A DNA stretch of 64,000 nucleotides from Aequoribacter fuscus (GTDB lineage Bacteria; Pseudomonadota; Gammaproteobacteria; Pseudomonadales; Halieaceae): positions 2,914,001 through 2,978,000 of the forward strand of contig NZ_CP036423.1 of the NCBI RefSeq assembly GCF_009910365.1. The letters are read 5' to 3'. Every line of letters begins with the position of its first letter. Position 1 is the stretch's first letter. The position numbers and the translations under genes are program-made. Positions 7,556 through 17,920 of the stretch are shown one piece after another. The notes beneath the pieces were generated by a model that worked only from the letters and a program-made list of their open reading frames with translations, ran no database searches and was not told the DNA's origin.

Positions 7556-9385
7556 GTGACAGAAGCTCCTCCTATCAAATTACGTATACCAAGAGCAGAA
7601 CTATCGTCCTGCTCTCTGTTTGACGTTACGCCAGCTGCCGCCACCAAATGGGCAGAAGATTTACCGCTCACCAACGCCAAGCTGATGTCTCGCGGCTTGC
7701 TCAAGGCGACGTGGGAATTAAACCGCATCGATATGCCCGCCGACCAGCGTTTGGCAATCTTGAACAGCCTGCGCCGCCCCGTGTACACCGCGCTCAACAG
7801 CTTGGCAACGCATTTTCTAAATCAGCCGCTATCGCTACCGGCCGAAGCGCGAGAAATGTACGAGCTCGCCGACAACTTAGCCAAACAAGTCACCACCGGT
7901 TATACCCTAGTTGCGGTGCAAGCCATTCAACAGCGGGGGCGATTTCAATCTGGCAGCCCAGCCAAAACAACGTGTGAAGGTCTGCATCGTGCCATCAGCA
8001 TGGCGGGACGTCGATTTCTGCAAACCTTACAGCTGTACAAGCCCATTGAACGCGGCAGTTGGTTAGAACTGTATCAACTCTACTTACTGTGTGATCGACA
8101 ACAGCTCTCAGATATAAAAGTCACCGATGAGCTCGACGGCTCGTGCTCTGTGAAAACACGTTTTACGCAAATTTGTTTGCTGGGTTCTTGTCGACCAAAC
8201 CAATTGCGGCAAAAAGATCTGCCGGTCGTCTACCGGCAGTTTTACGAACAGCGCGAGCTCTGTCATTTGCTGCCGGCCAGCTCTGGCGAAGGGCTACTCA
8301 TTATCGATTTGAGTTCTGACAGCGCTCCTGTTTATAACACCGAACCTGAGAATACCGCTGAGCTCGGGGCCCAACATCGGTATCTATTTATCGAGCCGCT
8401 CACCACCCGATTTAAAGAACACATCAATTACATTCGTCATCGACCCGCAAAATCGATCGTCGAAAACCACAAAGAGCCGATGCTGAGCACCGATGTACTC
8501 GAGCATCTTGTGAGCTCACTCGGGCAAGTCAATATCCGTGGTTTTTCGCGCACCCAGGTTGCGGGCACCATGCACATTGTTGTCGGTCTTGCGAGCGTCC
8601 ATTTCCACATCGCTGGCGAGCGTATTTTCGAACGCGTGTTGCAAGAAGGTCCGTCATCAGAAAGCAAACACACCAGTGACGTTGCGGCATTTTTACATCG
8701 CAGCGATAGCGATCAAAACGCCAAGGAAACTGCCGAGACCGAAGATCAAAGCGTCACCGATGAGATCAGCGACGACGCCTACTCGCAAGAACGCAGCCGA
8801 ACGGCTCGAATCGCCCCCGATGACGATCTATCCGGCGCGGAATTGAGCCGGCGCTATCCCAAACATCGGGTCCGAGTCATTAATTCAAGCACGGGTGGGT
8901 ACTGCCTAGAGTGGAGCAGTGCTCTGCCGCGCAGCGTTAAAACCGGCGACGTGGTTGGCCTGTGTGAAGAAGGCACAAAAGACTGGGTCATTGCGACGAT
9001 TCGCTGGGTCAGCCAACTCGAAAACGCCAAGACGCTCATCGGGGTGTCGCTGTTGAGCCCGAGTGCGTTTGCCTTCGGTGCCCAAACCATCAAAAAGCTT
9101 GGCGAGGTGTCAGATGCTGTGCGGGTACTGTTGCTACCCGAAATTTCACTGACCGGCACGCCTCAAACGCTGATCACACCGCGTTTAGGCTTTAAAGAAT
9201 TTCAGAAAATCTCTTTGATACAGGGCAATCAGAGCCATTACGCTCAGCTGCAACGACAAGTCTCGTCAACGCCGAGCTACTCGCAGTTCGCGTTCCGTTA
9301 CATGCAGCAGCTCAAAGATGTGATGGCCGACGAACACGGGATACTCGACAAAAACCCCTTCAACGCGGTGTGGCACTACCTGTAA
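7556..9385 (+). CDS. Large uncharacterised protein with a PilZ-like C-terminal segment
   Basis: A 609-residue soluble protein starting at GTG; no signal peptide or membrane span. The first 340 or so residues look helical and regular but I recognise no catalytic motif. An acidic, low-complexity linker follows (about residues 375-425). Residues 428-500 resemble a PilZ fold: RRYPKHRVRV, then INSSTGGYCLEW, which fits the NxSxxG half of the c-di-GMP motif (N443-G448), though the upstream RxxxR half is not clean. An otherwise similar protein lies near serB and fimX in Pseudomonas as far as I recall. Function unknown; a role in c-di-GMP or surface behaviour is only inference. Confidence 0.75.
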   Translation: MTEAPPIKLRIPRAELSSCSLFDVTPAAATKWAEDLPLTNAKLMSRGLLKATWELNRIDMPADQRLAILNSLRRPVYTALNSLATHFLNQPLSLPAEAREMYELADNLAKQVTTGYTLVAVQAIQQRGRFQSGSPAKTTCEGLHRAISMAGRRFLQTLQLYKPIERGSWLELYQLYLLCDRQQLSDIKVTDELDGSCSVKTRFTQICLLGSCRPNQLRQKDLPVVYRQFYEQRELCHLLPASSGEGLLIIDLSSDSAPVYNTEPENTAELGAQHRYLFIEPLTTRFKEHINYIRHRPAKSIVENHKEPMLSTDVLEHLVSSLGQVNIRGFSRTQVAGTMHIVVGLASVHFHIAGERIFERVLQEGPSSESKHTSDVAAFLHRSDSDQNAKETAETEDQSVTDEISDDAYSQERSRTARIAPDDDLSGAELSRRYPKHRVRVINSSTGGYCLEWSSALPRSVKTGDVVGLCEEGTKDWVIATIRWVSQLENAKTLIGVSLLSPSAFAFGAQTIKKLGEVSDAVRVLLLPEISLTGTPQTLITPRLGFKEFQKISLIQGNQSHYAQLQRQVSSTPSYSQFAFRYMQQLKDVMADEHGILDKNPFNAVWHYL

Positions 9386-9396
9386 GCGGCTTAAAT

Positions 9397-10614
9397 TTAG
9401 GCGGGCGTCTGATACCGATCGGCAATACCGAGTAGATATAAAATCGCATCCAGCCCCAAGGTAGAAATAGACTGCTCGGCAGCTTCCTTCACTAGGGGCT
9501 TGGCGCGAAAAGCCACGCCGAGTCCCGCGATACCCAGCATGGGTAGATCGTTAGCACCATCACCCACAGCAATTACCTGCTGAAGCTCGATGTTCTCTTG
9601 CTCAGCTAATTGCCGCAATAAGTAAGCCTTACGCTCACCGTCGACGATCTCACCTTTCACATCGCCGGTAACGAGGCCATCTTGAATATCAAGCTCGTTG
9701 GCAAAGACGTAATCCATGCCCAACTCTGCCTGTAACTTTTTAGCAAAGTAAGTGAATCCGCCCGAGACAATCGCTGTTCGATATCCCAACCGACGCAAAA
9801 CGCTAATTAAATGTGCGGCCCCTTCGGTAATCGGCAATTCGTCCGCAATTTCCGACAAGACAGACTCAGACAAACCTTTTAGCAAGCCCAATCGCTCACG
9901 AAAACTGGCCTTAAAATCTAACTCGCCCCTCATTGCACGCTCGGTGATTGCGGCCACCTGTTCGCCCACACCTGCACGCTTGGCCAACTCATCAATAACT
10001 TCCGCCTCAATCAGGGTCGAGTCCATATCGAACACCACCAAACGGCGATTGCGCCGATACATATCGTCTTGCTGGAAAGCCAAATCGATTTCTAAACCAC
10101 TGGCAACCGACATCAATTCACGTTTGAACTGCGCTCGATCAGCGGTTTGACCCCTAACTGAGAATTCCACACAGGCTTTACTCGAGGGGGGCATAGGGCC
10201 TAATGGTATACGACCCGATAGGCGTGTGATTCCATCAATATTGAGACCATGACGATACACAACAGCACCGAGAGCTGCGATATGCTCGGCGGTGACTCGA
10301 CGGGCAAGCAGAGTCACAATGTACCGCGGACTGCCCTGAGCTGCCACCCAGTCAGAATAGCGCTCAGAAGACACCGGCTCCCAACCTAAACTTAGCTGTT
10401 CCTCGTTGCACATCGACTGCAGTTGCTGACGCAAGGCGCTTTGCGATTCCGCCGTGTGAATGGCCAACAGCAAACCAATGGACAGTCGATCGTGAATAAC
10501 AGATTGACCAATATCCAAAATATCACATTGATGCTGGGCACAGAGCGCCATCATTTTGGCCGTTAGGCCCGGCACGTCACTTCCTGAAAATGTCGCGAGA
10601 ACGATATCGGTCAC
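9397..10614 (-). CDS. serB: Phosphoserine phosphatase
   Basis: A 405-residue enzyme catalysing the last step of serine synthesis (O-phosphoserine to serine). The N-terminal 180 residues form the regulatory ACT-type region of long SerB proteins. The HAD catalytic core starts at FDMDST (Asp196 nucleophile, Asp198 acid/base), with SGGFTYFAKKL and the DGANDLPML motif downstream. It converges on the 609-residue gene and is divergent from an AhpA/YtjB-like membrane protein, as in E. coli serB/ytjB. Confidence 0.97.
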   Translation of the reverse strand: MTDIVLATFSGSDVPGLTAKMMALCAQHQCDILDIGQSVIHDRLSIGLLLAIHTAESQSALRQQLQSMCNEEQLSLGWEPVSSERYSDWVAAQGSPRYIVTLLARRVTAEHIAALGAVVYRHGLNIDGITRLSGRIPLGPMPPSSKACVEFSVRGQTADRAQFKRELMSVASGLEIDLAFQQDDMYRRNRRLVVFDMDSTLIEAEVIDELAKRAGVGEQVAAITERAMRGELDFKASFRERLGLLKGLSESVLSEIADELPITEGAAHLISVLRRLGYRTAIVSGGFTYFAKKLQAELGMDYVFANELDIQDGLVTGDVKGEIVDGERKAYLLRQLAEQENIELQQVIAVGDGANDLPMLGIAGLGVAFRAKPLVKEAAEQSISTLGLDAILYLLGIADRYQTPA

Positions 10615-10725
10615 GGGGAATTCCTAATATTCAGAGACGCGTAGTTTACTGGTCTGGTTAACGGACACAAGTGGGTATTACTTCGCAAAATGGCATCGGT
10701 GAGGTATCCTCCGCGCTAACCTTGG

Positions 10726-11949
10726 TTGGATACAGACGTGCCAGAATACTTCAAACAACTTCCGATCCGACTGCAGCTCGGGATCGCCACCGCTGTACTC
10801 ACGCTCATCGCCAGCTTGACACTGGTATTCTTGGCGACGCGTTCAACCCAGTACATCACCTCAGAGCAAGCAAAGGTTGTGAGCGTTACCTTGGCTGAGC
10901 AGCTCAGCAGCCAGGTCAACTTAGCGCTCCTCAACAAAGACAATCTAGCCACGAGCGCAATACTTAACCGAAGTATTCGCGAGGGCTGGATTCAAGGCGC
11001 GACGGTCAGCGAACCCAGCGGCAACGTGATCGCAAAAGCTGGAACCAAGACAGATGCGCACCAGACCATACCCATTGAAATCGATGGCAGAGTGCTGGCT
11101 CAACTGCGTATCGACTACAGTGATCAGATGGCGTCTCATTTGCGCTCGCAGCAATGGTGGACCCTGTCAGGTCTCGCGGTGATTATTGCAATCGCAATGG
11201 GCGCGCTGGCCGCCCAAATTGGCCGTCTATACTCGCGCGCGTTAGAGGCATTGAAACAACAAATTCCTCAGCTCGAGGATACAACGGATACCGCCAACGA
11301 AATTCGCGCCATCGAGACACGTTTACGAGCACTGCCGCTAGATCTTCTCGCAGAGCAAGTTGATTTAGACCCACTGCGCCCGCACGTGAATCAAACGGTG
11401 ATATCGCTGGTCTCGCTTGATGCACTGGAACACTACATTGCGACACTCAACGAGGAGTCTTTAGAGCGCTACACGCAGCGTTTATATCAGTGTCTGAGAA
11501 GCGCGGCCCAACTCTACGGTGGAAAAATCCACGTGGTACGTCAACTCTGCGTTGCGATGGTTTTCTCTGACCAAGACTCCAGACGCGCCACCACGGCTGC
11601 ATCACAGGCCTCCTTGTTGTTGCAGATGCTTTGCAAAAAACAGGAAGACGCCGGACAACTGAAATATCAGGTACGCTGCGTTTTAGGACAATCCGAACTC
11701 CGACCGCTCGAAGAACACAGCTTTTACGCTGACCTGTACGTCCAAAACCAGTTTGATCAACTTCAGCAAGCCTTTGAACAAAGTGGGGTATTGTGGATCG
11801 AACACAGCCTGTGTGACGAAGCGCCATTTAACGAGGGTTATACCCTCGGCCCCATTATTGATGGCTACGCTGCGATTGTAGGTATACCGCCCGAGACGCT
11901 TGAGCTGCTGGCCGAGCAAGCAGATCAAGCGCACCGCAAACTTAAGTAG
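10726..11949 (+). CDS. AhpA/YtjB-like membrane protein
   Basis: A 407-residue protein with a membrane span near residues 17-38, a roughly 100-residue periplasmic stretch, and a second span near 146-165 ([20 protein letters not shown]), then a long cytoplasmic part. This layout and the position opposite serB match the YtjB/Smp (AhpA) family. No enzymatic motif is visible. No ATG start exists upstream of the first span: the choices are TTG at 10726 or GTG at 10738, neither with a clear ribosome binding site. Its 3' end overlaps the convergent parC gene by 8 bases. Role unknown. Confidence 0.75.
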   Translation: MDTDVPEYFKQLPIRLQLGIATAVLTLIASLTLVFLATRSTQYITSEQAKVVSVTLAEQLSSQVNLALLNKDNLATSAILNRSIREGWIQGATVSEPSGNVIAKAGTKTDAHQTIPIEIDGRVLAQLRIDYSDQMASHLRSQQWWTLSGLAVIIAIAMGALAAQIGRLYSRALEALKQQIPQLEDTTDTANEIRAIETRLRALPLDLLAEQVDLDPLRPHVNQTVISLVSLDALEHYIATLNEESLERYTQRLYQCLRSAAQLYGGKIHVVRQLCVAMVFSDQDSRRATTAASQASLLLQMLCKKQEDAGQLKYQVRCVLGQSELRPLEEHSFYADLYVQNQFDQLQQAFEQSGVLWIEHSLCDEAPFNEGYTLGPIIDGYAAIVGIPPETLELLAEQADQAHRKLK

Positions 11950-14203
11950 CGTCGGGGTGTTCGGCCACAAGGTAGTCGACGTTTTGTAAACCCCTAGGTA
12001 ACTTGCTGCCTCGGCGTCCTCTCTCACCACGGTAGTGATCCAACTCGCTGACTTTAAGCGTTAAATGACGCTTACCGGCATGCAATACAAGCCTAGATTC
12101 CTGTGTCAAAACCGCAATGCCTTTTACCATTTCCTCGCGAGATTTAACGCGCGCGCTGGGTACCGAGAGTATTTTATTCCCTTTACCACGGGCCAACTCG
12201 GGTAAATCGGCTAAGGGGAATACCAACAACCGCCCCTCGGTTGACACCGCTGCAACCAGCAAGTCATCGCCAGGAGGTACCTGGGCCGGAGGCAGAACCT
12301 CGGAACCGTTGGGCAAATTCAGAATGGCTTTACCGGCTTTGTTCTTCGCCATCAAATGACCAAGCTCTGTCACAAAACCATAGCCCGCATCACTGGCCAA
12401 CAGAATTTTTTGCCGCTCATCTCCCAACAACAAGGCTTTAAAACCCACACCCGGCGGTGGACTGATACGACCCGTAACCGGCTCGCCTTGCCCCCTCGCG
12501 GATGGCAAGTTGTGAGTCGGCAAGGTATACGCTCGGCCCGTGCTATCAATTAAAATTGCACTTTGATTGCTTCGCCCCGCCGCCGCTAAATTAAAGTTAT
12601 CGCCGGCTTTGTAACTCAAGCTGGTGGGGTCAATATCATGGCCTTTAGCCGCGCGAATCCAACCTTTCTCTGACAAGACAACAGTGATTGGCTCGGTCGA
12701 CATCAGTTCCTTTTCAGAGAATGCCTTCGCTTCTTCACGAGCCACTAGTGGGGAGCTGCGCTCATCACCAAATTGTTCGGCCACTGCTAGAAGTTCTTTT
12801 TTGATCAAGGTTCGCATGCGAGCTGTTGAGCCCAAGGTCAACTCAAGCTGTTCGCGCTCTTTCTCAAGCTCGTCTTGCTCTCCTCGGATCTTCATTTCTT
12901 CAAGCTTGGCCAAATTGCGTAATTTCAGTTCGAGTACGGCTTCGGCTTGCGCATCGGACAAGCCAAAACGCTGCATTAAAACTGGCTTGGGCTTATCTTC
13001 GGTGCGGATGATATGAATGACTTCATCAATATTTAGGTAGGCAATTAAATAGCCTTCGAGCAAGTGCAGGCGCTTGAGTACTTTTTCGAGACGATACTGC
13101 AAGCGGCGGCGAACGGTTTCCGTCCGAAACTCGAGCCATTCACGCAGTATGGCGTCTAACGATTTCACCCCTGGGCGACCGTTATTGCCAATCAAATTCA
13201 AGTTAATTCGATAGCTGCGCTCTAAATCGGTAGTAGCAAACAGATGCAACATCAGGGCGTCGATATCGACTCGGTTTGACTTAGGCACAATCACTAAGCG
13301 CGTAGGATTCTCATGGTCCGATTCGTCGCGCAGGTCATTGACCAAGGGCAGTTTTTTGGCTTGCATCTGCGCTGCGATTTGCTCGAGCACTTTGGCGCCC
13401 GACACCTGATGGGGCAGTGCGTCAACGATAATGGCGCCATCCTCTTTTCGCCAGTGGGCGCGCATTTTAATCGATCCGCGGCCACTGCGATAAAAAGCTT
13501 TGATCTCGTCTCTAGGTGTAATGATTTCGGCTTGCGTGGGGAAATCTGGCGCCTGAATGTGTTCGCACAACTCATCAAGGGTCGACTTCGGATACTCCAA
13601 CAAGCGAATCGTCGCAGACACCACTTCACGCAAGTTATGTGGTGGTATGTCAGTCGCCATGCCCACAGCAATACCCGTTGTCCCATTGAGCAACACATTG
13701 GGCACTTGCGCAGGCAGTACCGAAGGTTCGTCCATAGTGCCATCAAAGTTGGGGACCCAATCGACCGTACCTTGGCCAAGCTCCCCTAACAGCGCATCGG
13801 CATAGGCCGTTAATCTGGATTCGGTATAGCGCATCGCAGCGAAGGACTTGGGATCATCCGCCGAGCCCCAGTTACCCTGACCGTCTACCAATGGGTAGCG
13901 ATAACTAAAAGGTTGCGCCATTAAGACCATCGCTTCGTACGCGGCGCTATCGCCATGAGGATGAAATTTACCGATCACATCACCGACGGTACGTGCTGAC
14001 TTTTTGTATTTAGCGGACGCCTTGAGACCTAGCTCACTCATGGCATAAATGATTCGGCGCTGAACAGGTTTTAAACCGTCGCCCACATTAGGTAAGGCGC
14101 GGTCCAAAATGACGTACATTGAGTAATCAAGGTAGGCTTTTTCGGCGTAATCGCGTAGCGATACCGACTCATCTTCTTCCGGCAACATGGGCATGTCAGA
14201 CAT
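11942..14203 (-). CDS. parC: DNA topoisomerase IV subunit A
   Basis: A 753-residue type IIA topoisomerase subunit that decatenates daughter chromosomes with ParE. The catalytic tyrosine is Tyr126 in [11 protein letters not shown]. The quinolone-determining region reads [10 protein letters not shown] with Ser86 and Glu90, the susceptible-type residues. The breakage-reunion domain is followed by a five-to-six bladed C-terminal domain ([11 protein letters not shown] and related turns). The length is normal for ParC and clearly shorter than GyrA. A cyclic-nucleotide-binding-domain gene lies 38 bases upstream on the same strand. parE is not in the window. Confidence 0.97.
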   Translation of the reverse strand: MSDMPMLPEEDESVSLRDYAEKAYLDYSMYVILDRALPNVGDGLKPVQRRIIYAMSELGLKASAKYKKSARTVGDVIGKFHPHGDSAAYEAMVLMAQPFSYRYPLVDGQGNWGSADDPKSFAAMRYTESRLTAYADALLGELGQGTVDWVPNFDGTMDEPSVLPAQVPNVLLNGTTGIAVGMATDIPPHNLREVVSATIRLLEYPKSTLDELCEHIQAPDFPTQAEIITPRDEIKAFYRSGRGSIKMRAHWRKEDGAIIVDALPHQVSGAKVLEQIAAQMQAKKLPLVNDLRDESDHENPTRLVIVPKSNRVDIDALMLHLFATTDLERSYRINLNLIGNNGRPGVKSLDAILREWLEFRTETVRRRLQYRLEKVLKRLHLLEGYLIAYLNIDEVIHIIRTEDKPKPVLMQRFGLSDAQAEAVLELKLRNLAKLEEMKIRGEQDELEKEREQLELTLGSTARMRTLIKKELLAVAEQFGDERSSPLVAREEAKAFSEKELMSTEPITVVLSEKGWIRAAKGHDIDPTSLSYKAGDNFNLAAAGRSNQSAILIDSTGRAYTLPTHNLPSARGQGEPVTGRISPPPGVGFKALLLGDERQKILLASDAGYGFVTELGHLMAKNKAGKAILNLPNGSEVLPPAQVPPGDDLLVAAVSTEGRLLVFPLADLPELARGKGNKILSVPSARVKSREEMVKGIAVLTQESRLVLHAGKRHLTLKVSELDHYRGERGRRGSKLPRGLQNVDYLVAEHPDAT

Positions 14204-14241
14204 GGGGGGATTCCAATCTTATAAAACTTTCGCTGGCCAGC

Positions 14242-15057
14242 TTAGGCTTTTTTAGCCGACCCGTTTTGTAGTGACACCAACTGTTCGTTCAAATTCACAA
14301 TGGAGTTGGCCATATCGACCATCAAAGAGTGAATTGTCGTCGGATTGGTTTTAATCATTTCAGTAAACTGTGCTTCTGGCACCTTAACAACCGAGCACTG
14401 CGTCTTGGCGCGCACTGTGGCCGAGCGCTCACTGTGTGTCAAGGCCGCCATCGCGCCGAAAATTTCGCCCTCAGCGATAGTCCCAACAACGATACCATCC
14501 ACCACGACTTCGGCTGTACCCGATGACAGGTTAAACACGAAATCGGCCTTCTCGCCCTGATTAATGATGATATCGCCCGATTGATACACCTCGAAGCCTG
14601 GCGTGACACGAGTATCTTCTTGGGCTGCCGCTGCAGTGACGCGCAACATCAGTCCCGCATAAGTCACCAGCAGGCGAGTCCAAACTTTAATACCATCGTT
14701 CTCGGAAAACACACGGCGCATAAATTCAAGGGCGGCAAAACTGTGGAGAGTGGCGCCCGATTCGCTACCATAAAATACCGTGGCATCGTCTTGGGAGTCG
14801 CCCGCAATATCCGGCAGTAAAATATCACCCTCTTCTAGAACGTAGATGGTTCTGCCGCGATAACGCGCAGAAATCGTACCGCGCTCGATAAAGTAGAACT
14901 TACCCACATCAAAACCACGGAAATTGCCGGTCGCCGTCGGTTCGATTTCAACCGGAATATGGGGGATATTTACAACATCCAGCAGCGCCTTGACTAAAGC
15001 CTTGTACTGCTGACTAAGCGTTGTAAAATCTCGTGACAATTCTGCGTTTGCGAACAT
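14242..15057 (-). CDS. Cyclic-nucleotide-binding-domain protein
   Basis: A 271-residue protein without a helix-turn-helix, so not a Crp-type transcription factor. The C-terminal half is a cNMP-binding beta-roll: GDIIINQGEKADFVFNLSSG, then AEGEIFGAMAALTHSERSA, which stands at the phosphate-binding cassette. The N-terminal half (FYFIERGTISARYRG...EEGDILLP) looks like a second, degenerate roll. The ATG at 15057 is chosen because AAAGGTAG lies just upstream; the frame continues to 15093 without support. Placed upstream of parC on the same strand. Ligand and role unknown. Confidence 0.85.
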   Translation of the reverse strand: MFANAELSRDFTTLSQQYKALVKALLDVVNIPHIPVEIEPTATGNFRGFDVGKFYFIERGTISARYRGRTIYVLEEGDILLPDIAGDSQDDATVFYGSESGATLHSFAALEFMRRVFSENDGIKVWTRLLVTYAGLMLRVTAAAAQEDTRVTPGFEVYQSGDIIINQGEKADFVFNLSSGTAEVVVDGIVVGTIAEGEIFGAMAALTHSERSATVRAKTQCSVVKVPEAQFTEMIKTNPTTIHSLMVDMANSIVNLNEQLVSLQNGSAKKA

Positions 15058-15191
15058 AGATCTACCTTTTATTAATTCAGGAACCCAAGCCACCCCTTGA
15101 GATTCGCTGCATACCCCATAGTAGCAGTAAACCAGAAAGTCTCAAACGCCGAAACAAAGGCAAACTTTAGAAAATAAGGATTTATGCAACT

Positions 15192-15653
15192 ATGACCCCC
15201 TTAACTTGGCAGTGGCTTTCGTTTGACTCATTGTCTAACCTGCAGTTGTACCAAATGCTTGCACTTAGATCTGAGGTATTCGTCGTTGAGCAAGACTGTG
15301 CCTATCAAGATCTCGACGGCAAGGACCTCAAAGCATTACATCTCGTCGGAGCACTCGACGACAAAGTGCTCGCCACTGCACGCTTGCTTCCCGTAGGGGT
15401 ATCGTATCCCGACGCCGCATCGATTGGCCGTATCGTGGTGCACCCCTCGTTAAGAGGCCAAGACTTGGGTCGCAAGACGGTGAAACTTGCGCTCGAACAG
15501 TACCAGAGGCTCTGGCCAAGTGAAGCGTTATTAATTGGTGCTCAAGCTCGTTTGACGCGGTTTTACGAGGAGTTAGGCTTTGTTTCCGAAGGTGAAATTT
15601 ACGACGAAGACGGTATCGACCACATCACCATGCGGTGGGCAAAGTGCGCTTAG
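15192..15653 (+). CDS. GNAT family N-acetyltransferase, ElaA-like
   Basis: A 153-residue GNAT-fold protein matching the ElaA subgroup: SEVFVVEQDCAYQDLDGKDL near the N-terminus and the acetyl-CoA-binding V/I-HPSLRGQDLGRK motif in the middle. The substrate is unknown. An ATG-CAA-CTA-TGA mini-frame (15184-15195) lies between the AAGGA site and the start and overlaps the start codon as ATGA. The gene is divergent from the cNMP-binding gene and convergent with fba. Confidence 0.88.
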   Translation: MTPLTWQWLSFDSLSNLQLYQMLALRSEVFVVEQDCAYQDLDGKDLKALHLVGALDDKVLATARLLPVGVSYPDAASIGRIVVHPSLRGQDLGRKTVKLALEQYQRLWPSEALLIGAQARLTRFYEELGFVSEGEIYDEDGIDHITMRWAKCA

Positions 15654-15668
15654 AGCAGGAACATTGAA

Positions 15669-15690
15669 GAGCAGGCCTTATGGCCTGCTC
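15669..15690. terminator. Hairpin between convergent elaA-like gene and fba
   Basis: GAGCAGGCC and GGCCTGCTC form a perfect 9-bp stem with a TTAT loop, 11 bases past the fba stop and 16 past the GNAT stop. No long T-run follows on either strand, so it is a moderate bidirectional terminator candidate. Confidence 0.6.
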
Positions 15691-15700
15691 AAGATCAAGA

Positions 15701-16750
15701 CTACCAGCGCCCAGCAGTATAGGCATCGGCCGCATCGGCCAACGACATTGGCTTGATTTTATCGGCCCAGCCAGCGGTACCAAAAGCCTGATAGCGTGCG
15801 ATGCAAATCTCTTTCATGGCCTTAATGCTGTGCGCCAAATATTTACGCGGGTCAAACTCAGAGGGATTCTCGGCCATAAAGCGACGGATAGCCCCTGTCG
15901 AGGCCAAGCGTAAATCGGTATCGATATTCACTTTGCGAACGCCATGTCGAATGCCTTCTTGAATTTGCTCAACCGGCACACCATAAGTCTCTGGAATTTT
16001 TCCACCAAACTCGTTGATGATAGCCAACCAGTCCTGAGGTACCGACGAAGAGCCATGCATGACCAAGTGCGTATTTGGAATACGCGCATGAATGTCGCGA
16101 ATACGGTCAATCGCCAAGATATCGCCAGTAGGCGGACGAGTGAACTTGTACGCGCCGTGGCTGGTACCGCAGGCAATTGCCAAGGCATCAACGCCGGTCG
16201 CCGCCACAAAATCGGCAGCTTCGTCTGGGTCCGTCAGCATCTGGTCGTGCGTTAATTTTCCCGCCGCGCCAATGCCGTCTTCTTCTCCTGCTTCGCCGGT
16301 TTCTAGTGAACCCAAACAACCTAATTCGCCCTCGACGGAAACGCCGCACGCGTGCGCCATTTCAACAGCTTGACGCGTCACTCGAACATTGTAATCGTAG
16401 TCCATGGGTGTTTTGCCGTCCTCGCCCAACGACCCATCCATCATCACCGAGCTAAAACCCAGCTGAATCGAGCGCTGACACACGGCAGGTGACACACCGT
16501 GATCCTGGTGCATGACCACCGGAATATCCGGAAATTCTTCAATGGCTGCCGCAATCATGTGACGCAGAAACGGTGCGCCAGCGTATTTACGAGCGCCTGC
16601 ACTGGCTTGCATGATAACGGGTGAATTGGTCTCAGCAGCGGCCTCCATAATAGCCCGAGTCTGCTCGAGGTTGTTAACATTGAACGCTGGCACACCGTAG
16701 CCGTGCTCGGCGGCGTGATCCAACATTTGACGCATGCTTATCAGTGCCAT
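15701..16750 (-). CDS. fba: Fructose-bisphosphate aldolase, class II
   Basis: A 349-residue zinc-dependent aldolase interconverting fructose-1,6-bisphosphate with glyceraldehyde-3-phosphate and dihydroxyacetone phosphate. The N-terminus ([27 protein letters not shown]) is of the CbbA/type-B class II kind. The zinc-binding HQDHG and the HGSSSVPQ segment are present. It is the last gene of the tkt-epd-pgk-fba series, 9 bases after pgk. Confidence 0.96.
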   Translation of the reverse strand: MALISMRQMLDHAAEHGYGVPAFNVNNLEQTRAIMEAAAETNSPVIMQASAGARKYAGAPFLRHMIAAAIEEFPDIPVVMHQDHGVSPAVCQRSIQLGFSSVMMDGSLGEDGKTPMDYDYNVRVTRQAVEMAHACGVSVEGELGCLGSLETGEAGEEDGIGAAGKLTHDQMLTDPDEAADFVAATGVDALAIACGTSHGAYKFTRPPTGDILAIDRIRDIHARIPNTHLVMHGSSSVPQDWLAIINEFGGKIPETYGVPVEQIQEGIRHGVRKVNIDTDLRLASTGAIRRFMAENPSEFDPRKYLAHSIKAMKEICIARYQAFGTAGWADKIKPMSLADAADAYTAGRW

Positions 16751-16759
16751 AATTTCCCC

Positions 16760-17920
16760 CTAGTTTGCACGCTGCTCTAATACAGCAACGGCTGGCAAGA
16801 CTTTTCCTTCCACATATTCCAAGAACGCACCGCCACCCGTGGAGATGTACGACACATCAGCGGCAATTCCAAACTGATCAATGGCGGCCAAGGTATCACC
16901 CCCGCCTGCCAGCGAGAAACCGGGACTACGCGCAATTGCTTCAGAAATCACTTGCGTCCCGTTCGAAAAAGCCTCGAATTCGAACACGCCAACGGGCCCA
17001 TTCCACAAAATCGTGCCGGCGCTTTGTAATTGCTCAGCCAGCGCTGCCGCTGACTGCGGACCAATGTCCAAAATCATATCGTCCTCGGCGACCTCCCCAA
17101 CCAACTTCACGGTGGCAGGTGCATCGCTCGAAAATTCTTTTGCGGTCACGACATCGATGGGCAGAGGTATCGATACTTTCTCAAGCAGGGCTTTTGCGGT
17201 ATCGACCAAATCGTCCTCGCACAAAGATTTACCCACTGGATAACCCGCCGCCTTTAAGAACGTATTGGCAATACCGCCACCGACAATCAACTGATCGACT
17301 TTATCGGACAGGGTTTCCAAAACCGTGAGTTTAGTGGATACCTTAGAACCGCCCACAATTGCCGTCATTGGGCGGGCGGGTGCAGCAAGTGCCTGCTCTA
17401 GCGCCTTAAGCTCTGCCACCAACAAAGGTCCCGCACAGGCAATCGGCGCAGCTTTTGCGACCGCATGCGTAGAGGCCTGGGCACGGTGCGCTGTACCGAA
17501 GGCATCCATCACAAAAATATCGCATAAACCGGCATAGGCTTGGCCCAGTTCATCGGAATCGGATTTTTCACCGACGTTAAAACGCACGTTTTCCAGCAAC
17601 ACAACTTGCCCAGGCTCGATATCGAGCCCTGCGCGCCATTCGGCCTGTATGCCAACATCTTGGCCCAGCAAGCTCGCCATATGACGAGCTACGGGAGCCA
17701 AAGAATAGTCGGAGTTGTACTCGCCTTCGGTTGGCCGACCCAGATGCGACATCACCATAACTGCGGCACCCGCATTCAACGCTGCTTGAATGGTAGGCAG
17801 TGCGGCGCGAATACGCGCATCGCTTGTCACAGCGCCATCTTTAACTGGCACATTAAGATCCTCACGAATTAGCACTCGCTTACCAGCCAAATCAAGATCT
17901 TGCATTGCCAGTACGGCCAT
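16760..17920 (-). CDS. pgk: Phosphoglycerate kinase
   Basis: A 386-residue kinase moving phosphate between 1,3-bisphosphoglycerate and ADP. The signature [10 protein letters not shown] is at the N-terminus, SHLGRPTEG follows, and the C-terminal nucleotide segment [13 protein letters not shown] is present. The ATG at 17920 is used because it has GGAGAA just upstream and gives a standard N-terminus; it shares one base with the epd stop (TAATG). A longer frame to 17992 would overlap epd. Confidence 0.97.
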   Translation of the reverse strand: MAVLAMQDLDLAGKRVLIREDLNVPVKDGAVTSDARIRAALPTIQAALNAGAAVMVMSHLGRPTEGEYNSDYSLAPVARHMASLLGQDVGIQAEWRAGLDIEPGQVVLLENVRFNVGEKSDSDELGQAYAGLCDIFVMDAFGTAHRAQASTHAVAKAAPIACAGPLLVAELKALEQALAAPARPMTAIVGGSKVSTKLTVLETLSDKVDQLIVGGGIANTFLKAAGYPVGKSLCEDDLVDTAKALLEKVSIPLPIDVVTAKEFSSDAPATVKLVGEVAEDDMILDIGPQSAAALAEQLQSAGTILWNGPVGVFEFEAFSNGTQVISEAIARSPGFSLAGGGDTLAAIDQFGIAADVSYISTGGGAFLEYVEGKVLPAVAVLEQRAN

